A stretch of DNA of 64,000 nt from Bacteroidota bacterium (GTDB taxonomy: Bacteria > Bacteroidota > Bacteroidia > Chitinophagales > Chitinophagaceae): assembly GCA_018267575.1 (NCBI GenBank), contig JAFDYF010000039.1, positions 1-64,000 of the forward strand, in the 5' to 3' direction. Position numbers and translations under genes: made by a program. The first letter of the stretch is position 1; every line of letters begins with the position of its first letter. Of the stretch, positions 26,809 to 36,029 are shown one piece after another. Below the pieces are notes generated by a model, which was given only the letters and a program-made list of their open reading frames with translations, did not search any database and was not told where the DNA came from.

Positions 26809-29682
26809 TTATTTTGCAGCTTTGTTGTTACCAAATTTTCTTGGGAAATAAGATAGGGTTGCCATGAAATATTGGTGCAACAAATTAACAGTTCCGTGGG
26901 TAAAAGAGTAGTTGCTCCCTGAATTTATTATTCCCTTGTTTTGATTTAATATATCCATCGCTGACAACTTTAGTTCGAGATTGGAAGCTCGTAAAAAACG
27001 ATAGGACAAAAAAGCATTCCATATGGTGAATTTATTGGCAGGCCCATTGGAATAACTATACCAATTGAAAGATACATTGCTGGTAATCGAAAATCTTTTA
27101 GTAATATTCAAAGCCGCCCCAAATCTTGTTAAGGATTGTAAACTGCCCAATTCAATATTACTAAACCCATTTTGTCTAGAACGATAATAGTATATATTTT
27201 GAAAAAAATGTAAGGCCAAAAAGTCTTTATACGTATAAAATAAAGACAGGGAGTCAGCATTTATGAAAATATTTGAAACATTAAATCCAAACTGGTTAGT
27301 AGATTGATACCCGATATATCCAGGGTTTCTGTTTTTTTCTACTGCCGAAGAAATATTCACCTGAAACTGGTGTTGCCCATGTATAAATGCTTTATTGAGA
27401 AATATATGCATTTTCAAATATCTGTTGCCGTTAAGATTAATGGTATAATTAAAATATCGTCCAGCAAAATCCACATTTGTACTGTCACCGAAATAATTTT
27501 TTATAAACCCATCTGTTATGTTAAACCCGTATAGTAGCGTATTTTTTGAATGCAGGTTCCTGTGATGGAAGTTAAATGCCACCTCATATTTATTTTGTGG
27601 GGTTAAAAAAGCATTGCCCTCATGTATGGCATAGATGGCCGAACTGTCAACCAAAGGAAATCGCTGGTCAGGTGTAGGATAATAGGCAGATTTCTCCAAG
27701 TTCAAATCAAAACTATTCAAATATTCCCCATACTGAAAATCGGAATATGCCAGATTAATATTCGGGACGAACCTAAAATAATTGGCTATATAGTTTTGAA
27801 ATGAGCGAGTAGAAAAGTTGCCCTGATAATTGAATTGAAATTTTGAATCCACCCATATGGAAAATTCTTTTTGGTACCTGTTAGCCAATACATTTATAAA
27901 ACTTCTCCCAATCCTGAGGTCAGGTGTCTCGGTGAGGGCCTTAAAATCCCCGATCTTGCTAAGGCCTTCATTTACTGAATACAATTTATTTAAGGTGTCG
28001 CCATCTTGTATTACATTATGCTGTCGCTCATTATCCCACTGTAATTCATTACTAAGCTCAATCTGAAGCCTTGATAGTACCCTGCTTTTGCCAAAAAGCC
28101 ATGTTGCAAAATTTCCCACATTCATTCTAAGGTCCTGGGCAACGATGTCTTTATGGTTATTATATTTTCTGTCGTAATATTGATTCATGGTGGTATCATA
28201 AATATTTAAGAACTCTGTTCTTAAAGCCCTGCTAAAATTTTCTGTTTGATAAGAAATGGAATAGTTGAATGACCAGTTGGTGAGTTTGCGGGTGGCGCTG
28301 TTATAAAATCCTTGATGATTATAAGCTCCATAAAACCCAATCTTATTCGAAGTTGTTCTATTAGTATCGGTTTGGTTGGCATTGCTCAATAACCCTAGCG
28401 CAGAAGAATGAACTTCATTGGTTAACAATTTTTGAATATCATTCATCTTATAATCATAAAACCCTTCAACCATAAGGGAGTCTTGGTTTTTCAGCTTTTT
28501 ATAGTGCGAATCAAAATGAACTTCATTCCCATCTGTTCTCGTCGTATTAAAACTATTTTGCGCCAGCGTGCTGTCTATGCCAATTGCAGTGATAGTTTGA
28601 GTTTGATTGATGGTATTATTAAAATTATGATTGAAAAAGGAGTTCGCCGAAAGGCGGTTTTCTTTGTACTGGTTAAATTCCGGGATAAAATCATGAGTAA
28701 ATAGCACTCCTCCTGAGCTTTGTTGGTTAATTCCAGGCAAACTAAAGTCTGGCTGATATTCTATACGGGCATTCACCCCTTTAAATGTGTTGTTTCTGAG
28801 CAACGTATTGATGTCATTTGCTGTTTTGTTTACATTATTGCTTTGGGCCACTATAGCAATTTGATTTTTTGGGGTAAAAATGCTATTGTTCGCTTCAACA
28901 TCATATTTGCCTTCAGGACTGGAAGCCCCGGCTGAAATAGCCCCCAAATAACCTGAATGATACTTTTTTCTCAGTTTGAGGTTTATAGCCGTGGTTGAAT
29001 CATATGGGTCCAGGGAATTGATGTTTTCCTGATATACCTGTACTTTATCTATTGCATCCTTAGGAAGATTCTGGGTTGCCACCACTGCGTCCCCACCTAA
29101 AAATGGTTTGCCATCTACCAAAAGTTTGCTTATTTGTTTGCCGTTTACCGTAATGGCACCATCACCCCAAACAATTACTCCAGGCAATTTTTTTAAGAGG
29201 TCTTCAGCAACAGCATTTTTATCCATTTCAAATGCAGCTGCGCTAAATTCCAAAGTATCCCCATGCATCCTAACGGGAGGTGGGGTTACCGTAACATTTT
29301 CCAATGTGTTACTGGTTCTCCTCAAGTCAATTTCCCCCAGGTCTACACTTTTCTTTTCGAAACCCAGAAATATCGATTTCGAGTAGGTATCATATCCTAT
29401 ATAAGTTACTCTCAGATATAGCTTTAGATTTAAGGGTAGGGAGCCAATATGAAATTCACCCAAGGAATTTGTCAGTGTAAAAAAAAACAACTTGTTATCT
29501 TTCTCGGTATAAACTGAAACAGTGGCAGATTGTAAAAAATAGTTTTGTGCCGTATCCTTCACAGAACCGCTGATACTCCCTATAAAAGTAGAATCTTTTT
29601 TTTGCGCATTCACAAATAGCGGGACAGATAGGATAATTGCGACAAGAATGGATGGAAACATTGATTGTCGACTCATGGTCAT
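26809..29682 (-). CDS. TonB-dependent-receptor-like outer-membrane beta-barrel protein
   Basis: 957 residues with a signal peptide (LVAIILSVPLFVNAQ). A CarboxypepD_reg-like domain (about 33-115) is followed by a plug-like region (LLKKLPGVIVWGDGAITVNG, then LLVDGKPFLGGD) and a long aromatic, Asn-rich barrel. This is the Bacteroidota outer-membrane beta-barrel family related to SusC/TonB receptors. No SusD partner is present. It is the last gene of the leftward peptide operon and overlaps the upstream propeller gene by ATGA, so it is co-translated. Transport of the operon's own peptide is a reasonable guess, not shown. Confidence 0.75.
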   Translation of the reverse strand: MTMSRQSMFPSILVAIILSVPLFVNAQKKDSTFIGSISGSVKDTAQNYFLQSATVSVYTEKDNKLFFFTLTNSLGEFHIGSLPLNLKLYLRVTYIGYDTYSKSIFLGFEKKSVDLGEIDLRRTSNTLENVTVTPPPVRMHGDTLEFSAAAFEMDKNAVAEDLLKKLPGVIVWGDGAITVNGKQISKLLVDGKPFLGGDAVVATQNLPKDAIDKVQVYQENINSLDPYDSTTAINLKLRKKYHSGYLGAISAGASSPEGKYDVEANNSIFTPKNQIAIVAQSNNVNKTANDINTLLRNNTFKGVNARIEYQPDFSLPGINQQSSGGVLFTHDFIPEFNQYKENRLSANSFFNHNFNNTINQTQTITAIGIDSTLAQNSFNTTRTDGNEVHFDSHYKKLKNQDSLMVEGFYDYKMNDIQKLLTNEVHSSALGLLSNANQTDTNRTTSNKIGFYGAYNHQGFYNSATRKLTNWSFNYSISYQTENFSRALRTEFLNIYDTTMNQYYDRKYNNHKDIVAQDLRMNVGNFATWLFGKSRVLSRLQIELSNELQWDNERQHNVIQDGDTLNKLYSVNEGLSKIGDFKALTETPDLRIGRSFINVLANRYQKEFSIWVDSKFQFNYQGNFSTRSFQNYIANYFRFVPNINLAYSDFQYGEYLNSFDLNLEKSAYYPTPDQRFPLVDSSAIYAIHEGNAFLTPQNKYEVAFNFHHRNLHSKNTLLYGFNITDGFIKNYFGDSTNVDFAGRYFNYTINLNGNRYLKMHIFLNKAFIHGQHQFQVNISSAVEKNRNPGYIGYQSTNQFGFNVSNIFINADSLSLFYTYKDFLALHFFQNIYYYRSRQNGFSNIELGSLQSLTRFGAALNITKRFSITSNVSFNWYSYSNGPANKFTIWNAFLSYRFLRASNLELKLSAMDILNQNKGIINSGSNYSFTHGTVNLLHQYFMATLSYFPRKFGNNKAAK

Positions 29683-30899
29683 AGTTTAGGTTTAAGGTTG
29701 AATTCAACTATTACTGGGTTATTATTCTTGTTTCCATTAATGAAGAAATCCTGTAAAACTTTAGGATATTTAACCTGCTTGTTAATGTTATCTTTTATCG
29801 AGAATAGCCTGAATGCCGGGGTGGAGGAATATATTTTTCCTTTGTATGTAGCGTTTGGTATTTCTAAGAGATTGGACATTAAAGGAAAGTAAAAAGAAGT
29901 ACTGTCACCGGTTATCTTTGTAAAAGAATAAAGGTTTCCGCTTCTTAAATTATATAAATAGTTCCAACCGGCATCCATTGACATAAGCCCTCTTTGTGCA
30001 GAAAAAATAAGATAATCATCAATTCTATAAACACTCGTTATCCCAGATACTTTTTTATAGTTGTCCTGGTCCTGATAAACATACTTAGCTCTTTTGCCTT
30101 TATATGAACTATCTGATTCAAAGTTTGGGGGAAGCGAATATTCCACTGGGAAAATAAACTGATATTTACAGCTAACACCTGAATCATTCAGTTGAAAAAT
30201 GGTATAGCTGAAGGGCAAAGAAAACATGCAGGTACCTTCCTGCCCTGAAAAATTAATTGGGCTATACATTATATTATATTGCCCATCTTCTGATTTTGAA
30301 TTATAGGGGTGGAGATATTTGAAAACAGAGTCGTATCCCTTTGAATAAGCAAGGTCATAAGAAATGGGTAAACTGTTATTTTGATCAAACGGGCGCAATA
30401 AGTTGTACAAAAAAATATTTTTATTAAAATAATATAGAGACTGTACATCCTTCGGGCATGGTTGTTTTTTTAAAAGCTTACCATCAAAATCAAAGAGCAA
30501 TAGTCCATTTGCATAGTTATTGGATACAATGATCTGTCGGTTATTTCTATTCACTGTAAAATAATTAAAGTATTTATCCTGTCCTCCTGTAGTTATTCTA
30601 GTATGCAACTTTCCATTTCTGTAAAATAGTAAAATAGATTTACCTCGTTTGTCCAAAATGATAAAAAAGGAATCAGTCACTTCAAGTTGATCGATTGACC
30701 CAAATAAACTTTCCTTGGTGGTTTCCAAGGGGGTAAATTGAATGGAATCAAAAATTTGGGAGGCAGTACCACCGTGCGCATTGTCAGGGGATACCCTTAT
30801 TGTAAAAGTAGTTTGTGCAACCCCCAAGCTAATACAAACAAAAAATAGAAAAAAAAAGCACAATTTTTTTTTAAACCTATCCTGCATTAAATTTTTCAT
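29679..30899 (-). CDS. Exported 6-bladed beta-propeller protein (BF3164-like)
   Basis: 406 residues with an N-terminal signal (LCFFFLFFVCISLGVAQ). Repeated blade-like strands are visible (FFIILDKRGKSILLFYRNGK, LLLFDFDGKLLKKQ). This resembles the 6-bladed beta-propeller/BF3164 family of Bacteroidota, which often accompanies NVEALA-type secreted peptides. Another propeller lipoprotein lies 536 bases upstream in the same operon, and the two look only distantly similar. The function is unknown; surface recognition or processing of the peptide is plausible. Confidence 0.65.
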   Translation of the reverse strand: MKNLMQDRFKKKLCFFFLFFVCISLGVAQTTFTIRVSPDNAHGGTASQIFDSIQFTPLETTKESLFGSIDQLEVTDSFFIILDKRGKSILLFYRNGKLHTRITTGGQDKYFNYFTVNRNNRQIIVSNNYANGLLLFDFDGKLLKKQPCPKDVQSLYYFNKNIFLYNLLRPFDQNNSLPISYDLAYSKGYDSVFKYLHPYNSKSEDGQYNIMYSPINFSGQEGTCMFSLPFSYTIFQLNDSGVSCKYQFIFPVEYSLPPNFESDSSYKGKRAKYVYQDQDNYKKVSGITSVYRIDDYLIFSAQRGLMSMDAGWNYLYNLRSGNLYSFTKITGDSTSFYFPLMSNLLEIPNATYKGKIYSSTPAFRLFSIKDNINKQVKYPKVLQDFFINGNKNNNPVIVEFNLKPKL

Positions 30900-30990
30900 A
30901 TCCTATAGTATTCAAGAATGGTCAACCAAAAGAAACTTACTTAAAACTACAAACTACCTATCAGCAAATTTTGAGATTGAGATTAAATAT

Positions 30991-31416
30991 TTATTCTTTA
31001 ACAATTCCCCTAAAAATTAAAACGGTAGGAGAAGAAGAAAAATTGGTCGTTACTATGGCCGTAGATTGAAATGGGCCTTCATTAGATGCATCATATTTTA
31101 AAGTAATAAATGATGAATCGTGGGGAAAGATCGGTTTATCAGAAAAGTCAGCGACCGTGCAATGACAATCAGGCAACACATTTTGAATGAAGAGGTTATT
31201 TTTACTAGTATTATATACAACAAATGCAACCTTTACGGGCACATGTAGTTTCTGATTACCCACATTTATAAATGTTTTAGGAAATGTAAAATCTCCAGTT
31301 GTCGAACGCTCCATATCAATACCCTTGCTGGGACTGTATTTTGTTTGGTAGTATCTAATAATAGAAAAGACAAAAAAGATAATGGCTAGACAAAAGGAAG
31401 CATATCTAATTTTCAT
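30991..31416 (-). CDS. DUF1573-domain exported protein
   Basis: 141 residues. One N-terminal signal or anchor helix (CLAIIFFVFSIIRYY) is followed by a beta-sandwich with hallmark DUF1573 features: KVAFVVYNTSKNNLFIQNV, then PDCHCTVADFSDKPI and a FITLKYDA strand. The CxC pair in PDCHCT is typical of this family. DUF1573 proteins often co-occur with propeller lipoproteins and NVEALA peptides. It lies between the two propeller genes. Confidence 0.7.
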   Translation of the reverse strand: MKIRYASFCLAIIFFVFSIIRYYQTKYSPSKGIDMERSTTGDFTFPKTFINVGNQKLHVPVKVAFVVYNTSKNNLFIQNVLPDCHCTVADFSDKPIFPHDSSFITLKYDASNEGPFQSTAIVTTNFSSSPTVLIFRGIVKE

Positions 31417-31434
31417 AATATTTAACTCTTAAGG

Positions 31435-32586
31435 TTAGAAGGGTTTTAGTTTAAAACTAAGAAGCCCAATCCCCCGAGGATTGTCCTTACTTAGTTGAGA
31501 ATATAGGAGTGGGAATTTTTCCTTAATCCCGTTTACGTTTCTCTTCAAAAAGCCAGACAATTGATCCAAACTCAAAACCATAATATAGTTTTCACCATCT
31601 TGAAACATAAAATTGCGGTAAAGTGCATTTAAACTGTCAATGTTTGGCTCGCTTGAAATAATCTTTCCAGAATGCAGATTGAAAAAAGCTGTTTCAAGCT
31701 GATTTTTTTTGTAGTTAAACCCAACGAATTCATTGTTCTTGCATAATGTCTGATATTGATAGCTGAATTTTGAAAGATTGGGCATCAAATAATTTTGGGG
31801 GATGTTTGGCGGGATGTTTTTTTTGCCGTAGTCTGTTACAAAAAAAGTAGTTGCCGCATCACTAGTTATTTTATAATACGTATTTGAAAAGGCGGGATTA
31901 AATATAATATTACTGTCGACAAAAAAGACATTCCCGGAGAACTTGATTACCGCTGAGATGTTTTTAGCCATTTCAAACATCCTTGTCTTTATTTGATTGA
32001 GAGAGTCAGTGATAAGAATATTTTTATTTCCCGATAATGCGCTTTTATTCGAGTTAACGTAAAAAATGCGGGAATCGGGAGTGGGGAAAACAACTTTGGT
32101 GGCCCAAAAATTTAATCTTGTATCTTTTATCCATTGCCCGTTAAGTCTGAACTCTGATAGTTTTGATGGGTTGTTACACAATACCATTATTGAGTTAGCC
32201 GGTGCGTAATATTCTATGTCGTCTACTCTTATAAATTCTCCCTTGCCAATTCCAAGTTTTCCAATATTGAAGAGAAATTTCCCTGAAGAATCAAAAACTT
32301 TTATCGCCATATAGCTACCATCGAGAAGAAAAAATTTCCCGTCCTTATGAATAATCTTTTGAATACTCCCTGCTGCTGAAAAATTTGAGCTATCATTAGA
32401 TTCCAGCTTAACCAAGGACACTTTATCCGTATAATCGGCAATTGAATTCAGTTTGGCTGAAGAATCCAGATTGACAATAAAAGGCTTACCTCCAATTGTA
32501 TGATCATCCTTTACATTTCTACAAGAAAAAAAAAGAAATAAGAACAGGGCAAAAAATCGTGTATAATAAAAAAAATTTGAGATCAT
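31435..32586 (-). CDS. 6-bladed beta-propeller lipoprotein (BF3164-like)
   Basis: 383 residues. The N terminus FALFLFLFFSCRNVKDD has a lipobox-like end (LFFSC), giving a lipoprotein with its acylated Cys near residue 22. Blade motifs include KFFLLDGSYMAIKVFDSSGKF and FNIGKLGIGKGEFIRVDDI, typical of NHL/6-bladed propellers. It is the first gene after the peptide gene, separated from it by a terminator-like hairpin that should reduce its expression relative to the peptide. Ligand unknown. Confidence 0.7.
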   Translation of the reverse strand: MISNFFYYTRFFALFLFLFFSCRNVKDDHTIGGKPFIVNLDSSAKLNSIADYTDKVSLVKLESNDSSNFSAAGSIQKIIHKDGKFFLLDGSYMAIKVFDSSGKFLFNIGKLGIGKGEFIRVDDIEYYAPANSIMVLCNNPSKLSEFRLNGQWIKDTRLNFWATKVVFPTPDSRIFYVNSNKSALSGNKNILITDSLNQIKTRMFEMAKNISAVIKFSGNVFFVDSNIIFNPAFSNTYYKITSDAATTFFVTDYGKKNIPPNIPQNYLMPNLSKFSYQYQTLCKNNEFVGFNYKKNQLETAFFNLHSGKIISSEPNIDSLNALYRNFMFQDGENYIMVLSLDQLSGFLKRNVNGIKEKFPLLYSQLSKDNPRGIGLLSFKLKPF

Positions 32587-32623
32587 AATTGATTTTCTTT
32601 TAGCTTATTCTAAAGAGCTAATG

Positions 32624-32666
32624 GTAAAAATGAAGGGTACTTTTAAATTGTACCCAGTACCCTTCA
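32624..32666 (-). terminator. Partial terminator (attenuator) between peptide gene and rest of operon
   Basis: Leftward, TGAAGGGTACT pairs with AGTACCCTTCA (32656-32666 with 32631-32641), a perfect 11-base stem followed by five T's. The loop holds GGGTAC, which can pair instead with GTACCC to form a competing inner hairpin (32635-32655). It sits 35 bases beyond the peptide stop and 45 before the next start, as expected for an attenuator that lets the peptide be made in excess. Confidence 0.65.
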
Positions 32667-32700
32667 TCGTACGTATTCTATTCAACTAATTATTCGAAGT

Positions 32701-32928
32701 TTACCTGCCGCATGAACCATATGGAAAGCAAACAGAGCTACCCGCACCACAAAGAACTATGTCTTTTCCAGATTCAACACAATGAACATAATACGGTATC
32801 AAATTGTAATACTGTGCCTGAGCCTTATTAATTACGGAAACCTCTCCATTTGAACTGGTAGAGAAAGAAACTAAAGCAGCGCTTGCGAATAAACCTGCAG
32901 TAGCCGCAGTTAAAATAATTTTTTTCAT
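32701..32928 (-). CDS. Secreted Cys-containing peptide precursor, NVEALA-like
   Basis: 75 residues. A signal-like N terminus (KKIILTAATAGLFASAALVSF) leads to a mature region with four cysteines: VHCVESGKDIVLCG, then SVCFPYGSCGR at the end. NVEALA-family peptides have the same build (short, signal, Cys-rich tail) and the same neighbours (BF3164 propellers, DUF1573), but the NVEALA motif is replaced by NKAQAQ, a likely cleavage region. It is the first gene of the leftward operon and should be its most abundant product. Peptide activity is unknown. Confidence 0.65.
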   Translation of the reverse strand: MKKIILTAATAGLFASAALVSFSTSSNGEVSVINKAQAQYYNLIPYYVHCVESGKDIVLCGAGSSVCFPYGSCGR

Positions 32929-33050
32929 ACTTTTAATTTATTTTTTTTAGTGCCTACTCTGTTTACTGATTTTCGGCATCCTCATTTTTCATACTAGGTA
33001 AAGAAGAAATTTTAGGAATAACGTTATTCATAAATAGTTAACCAAAAATT

Positions 33051-33071
33051 AAACCAACACTATGTTGGTTT
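33051..33071. promoter_or_regulatory. 21-base palindromic operator between peptide operon and XRE gene
   Basis: AAACCAACA-CTA-TGTTGGTTT is a perfect 9+9 inverted repeat in the divergent spacer, 123 bases before the peptide start and 50 before the XRE start. It is the natural binding site for the dimeric XRE regulator beside it, allowing autoregulation and control of the peptide operon. The binding itself is inferred. Confidence 0.65.
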
Positions 33072-33120
33072 GATTCTATTTTGGAATAATTTTATTTTAT
33101 TCAATTATAATATAAGCCTT

Positions 33121-33480
33121 ATGCTCAGTGAAATACTTAAAACCATCCGAAAAGTGAACCATCTAACCCAAGAGCAAATGGGACAAAGATTACACATGTC
33201 CCAGTCAGCCTATTGCAAGTATGAAAATGACAAAACACCGCCTTCAGTGGGCTTACTGAAAAATATTTCCGAAGAGTTCAATATTAAAATGGATGAATTA
33301 CTAAGTCACATTGACAATGAGAATGTTCATTTTGAAATTGACAAAGCGATTGTTGACAATGCGAATCCACGCGAAAACCACGACTTTACTCCCCCCAAGG
33401 AAAAATTGGAAATGCTTTTAGAAAATCAAAAAAAATTAAACTCTCTCATAGAGCGCATACTAAATAAAATTAATCTTTGA
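33121..33480 (+). CDS. XRE-family regulator of the peptide island
   Basis: 119 residues from ATG 33121; the longer frame from 33070 begins with an unlikely hydrophobic leader over the operator. The HTH spans about residues 3-58 (LSEILKTIRKVNHLTQEQMG, then SQSAYCKYENDKTPPS). The C-terminal half ends in a probable coiled coil (LEMLLENQKKLNSLIERIL). Its divergent position with a palindrome between it and the peptide gene suggests it controls that operon. Confidence 0.75.
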   Translation: MLSEILKTIRKVNHLTQEQMGQRLHMSQSAYCKYENDKTPPSVGLLKNISEEFNIKMDELLSHIDNENVHFEIDKAIVDNANPRENHDFTPPKEKLEMLLENQKKLNSLIERILNKINL

Positions 33481-35145
33481 GTGTTTACGCTACACCCCTT
33501 TTTTAAATCGAATATCAATTATGATGAAAATTTTGCCTTTAGGTAAACAGAAAGGTCAGGAATTCGATTTCCTTTAAAGCACTTTAGAAACGGATATCAA
33601 GTCATTGCGTTTCTCCAAAATAACACAAGCACTTTTATTTTTATGCCGGCACCTAGGGCATGGATACGTTAAACCACTAACAAGCATTGGAGCTAACGAT
33701 CGCTTAGACTTAATTAATTATAATCCTTTGAAGCAGTCAACAATTTGTACTTACACTACCAAATGGATTTCAAAATGGCTCACTAGCAAGTCTGACTAAT
33801 TGGTTTAACTGTATCTGAATAAAATGTGAAAAAATTTAAATAACTTGAAACACGCGCCCATTCACTAAGTATTTAGTTCATTATTATGTCAAAACCACTG
33901 GTCAAAAAATTTCGCAAAGTCTGACAAGACATGCCACTTTGCAAGAAATATTGTCACTAGAAAATCCTTTTAATTATGGGACTTGGCGACACATGGAATT
34001 ATTCTTTTTTTTTGGAGGTTATCAATCTACTCTCAATAAAACAATGGGTGATGTTGTAGATGAATCCGAAGACTGCTTGTTTGCCAACATCATGCCGACC
34101 AAAACTACTTTTCAAATGAAGCAGGAAAACTTTGAGTCAAATTGCTTGGCCCTGCTAAAATGATAAAAACTTTCAAACTATCCAATGAACAGTGACGGAC
34201 TTTATAAATTCAATTTAGACAGATATATATCATATTACTTAAAACAGTACTTTAAAATATCATGACCGAGAACTGCATTTTAGTATAGATCAATTGGACT
34301 TCAATTTGCGAGAATGGGAAACTGACCCTGTATGGATATGAGGGAATCCAAAACATTTTGCCCAAAGTGAAAATATTATTATATGATTTGCCTTCCTGTT
34401 AAATCAATAAAAATTACCTTTTAATGTTTCATAAGTATTAGCAGCAAGAGGGATCTTAGATTTAAACACACAGAATTTAGTTGTTTGAAACTTTAAATTT
34501 TGGGTTAAAGTTATTGGCATGCAATAAATTGTTATTTTTTTTAAGTTTATAAATAATGGGTTGGACACTATTTGGAGCCAAAGGACCAGTGCTTCTGGTT
34601 CCTTATAGTGATTGACAAAACCAACAGTGTTTGAGGAAGCCTATCCTTTTCACTTTTCAATACCAGTAATGTCATCCACATCCGAATTCAAGGTTGATCT
34701 AAATGTGAATTTGGATTTTGAATGCTAACCTAGGGTTGTTCTTCGCAACGGACTATTTTAGTTTTAAATAAGGGAAGGGCAGGGATCCTGGTAGAAAACC
34801 CTTGACCGGTAAGGTCAATAATTGGCAAGCACCGTTTATGTTTTCATAAAGAAATCCAGAAAGGGATATCAAATCAAGAATGGCGATGCAAAGCCAAAGC
34901 TCAGAATCTTCAATTGTGAAGGGTTGACTACTTATCCATTATATGGTCTATTGAAGCTTTCCAATATTATCAGGGTAAATTCAAAAAGTTCAGAAAACGG
35001 ACAAACAGAATATGTCACCCCAAGGGTCTTTTTTATTATATAGAAAATCACCTTATAAATCTATCCCTAACTTTTGCCATTTGTTTGCAACAAAACGGCA
35101 CAAAAAGGAAAGCGAACCTAGCGGCTCCCTCACTACGACCAAATG
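33481..35145. other. Decayed, gene-poor AT-rich stretch
   Basis: No intact gene is supported over about 1.6 kb. Short coding-like remnants appear, for example HDRELHFSIDQLDFNLREW near 34262-34318, ending in a stop, and a frame ending VTPRVFFII (to 35043) that lacks an ATG near its start. They look like pieces of eroded genes. The boundary between the AT-rich peptide island and the ssb-DUF932-radC block falls here. Confidence 0.45.
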
Positions 35146-35192
35146 GTTCGGCATAAACACATTCCCTCACACAGCCCCTTCTTTTATTCCGC
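35146..35192 (+). repeat. 47-base conserved leader repeat, copy 1
   Basis: It opens with GTTCGGCATAAACAC and closes with TTTATTCCGC. A second copy of identical length and ends lies at 37284-37330, with a divergent middle. Each copy lies roughly 75-105 bases before a gene start, so it may be a shared leader or promoter element of the ICE housekeeping genes. Confidence 0.5.
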
Positions 35193-35296
35193 TTTCCATT
35201 TGGTGCCTGCCTACGCTTGGCCGCTGTTCCTGTGCTTTCTTTTTTTACCGTTTTTTTCTTTTGCAACTATTTTTTTTGAAATACAAATCAAATCTC

Positions 35297-35503
35297 ATGG
35301 AACAAAAACAGCTTTCCCGACTGATGCGCATGAGCTGGGAAATCCAACGCCGCCGCAAATCCGGCCGCTCCAAATCCCTCCGCTCGGCATGGGCTATTTT
35401 TTTAAATGAGGACATCACCGTTTACCACCTCGTGAAGAAACACAGCCATGAACGCTATGCCAATAGGGTAGAGGCGGGAAATCTCACATTGTTCAATCAA
35501 TAA
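35297..35503 (+). CDS. Small conserved ICE protein
   Basis: 68 residues from ATG 35297. It is basic, with SRLMRMSWEIQRRRKSGRSK then SLRSAWAIFLNEDITVYHLV. Small proteins with an AW....DI.V..LVK pattern are frequent near ssb and DUF932 genes in Bacteroidota conjugative elements, with unknown function. It precedes ssb by about 50 bases and follows the 47-base repeat, so the two genes are probably in one transcript. Confidence 0.5.
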   Translation: MEQKQLSRLMRMSWEIQRRRKSGRSKSLRSAWAIFLNEDITVYHLVKKHSHERYANRVEAGNLTLFNQ

Positions 35504-35552
35504 AACAGCCTGCCGATGGGCAGGCAATTATTCACTCATAAAAATCAACAGT

Positions 35553-35948
35553 ATGGAAATTTTAATTGGAAGGCTCACCGCAGATGCAAGGGTGAACAAA
35601 ACAAAAGACGAAAGACAGGTAGTGGATTTTACCATTGCCATCAATGACCGTTTTAAAACAAAGGGAAGCAGCGAGCTAAAAAAAGTGACCACCTACGTGA
35701 ACTGTTCCTATTGGATCAGCGTGGGCATTGCACCCTATCTGAAAAAAGGGGTTTTGGTCGAACTGTTCGGGCGCATCCATGTCAGCGCATGGAAGAAAAT
35801 GGATGGCGAGCCAGTGGCTAGCCTAAACCTGCATGTGAGCAACATCAAACTGCATGGCAAATCGACCTCCACAGCAGAAAAGGAAAAACAAGCTGTTACG
35901 GCCATTTCTAACCCAGAAATAGCAGCTACCGAGGATCTCCCTTTTTAG
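35553..35948 (+). CDS. ssb: Single-stranded DNA-binding protein
   Basis: 131 residues. The OB-fold signature is clear: MEILIGRLTADARVNKTKDE at the start, VVDFTIAINDRFK, then the Y-W containing TTYVNCSYWISVGIAPYLKKG, typical of Bacteroidota mobile-element SSBs. It ends in the acidic tail EDLPF, similar to the DDIPF motif that recruits partner enzymes. Element-encoded SSB protects the transferred strand and helps its replication in the recipient. Confidence 0.88.
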   Translation: MEILIGRLTADARVNKTKDERQVVDFTIAINDRFKTKGSSELKKVTTYVNCSYWISVGIAPYLKKGVLVELFGRIHVSAWKKMDGEPVASLNLHVSNIKLHGKSTSTAEKEKQAVTAISNPEIAATEDLPF

Positions 35949-36029
35949 CATGGCCGGAAAATAGGTGCATCGGAAAACCAATGATGCCCAGTTTTATTGC
36001 TTCATTTTTTAAACTTCAAATCAAATACA

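Noticed and set aside
33605..34163. Small frames as possible genes or a recombinase remnant
   Set aside because: Short, starting at non-ATG codons, and without any integrase catalytic residues. Treated as decayed DNA.
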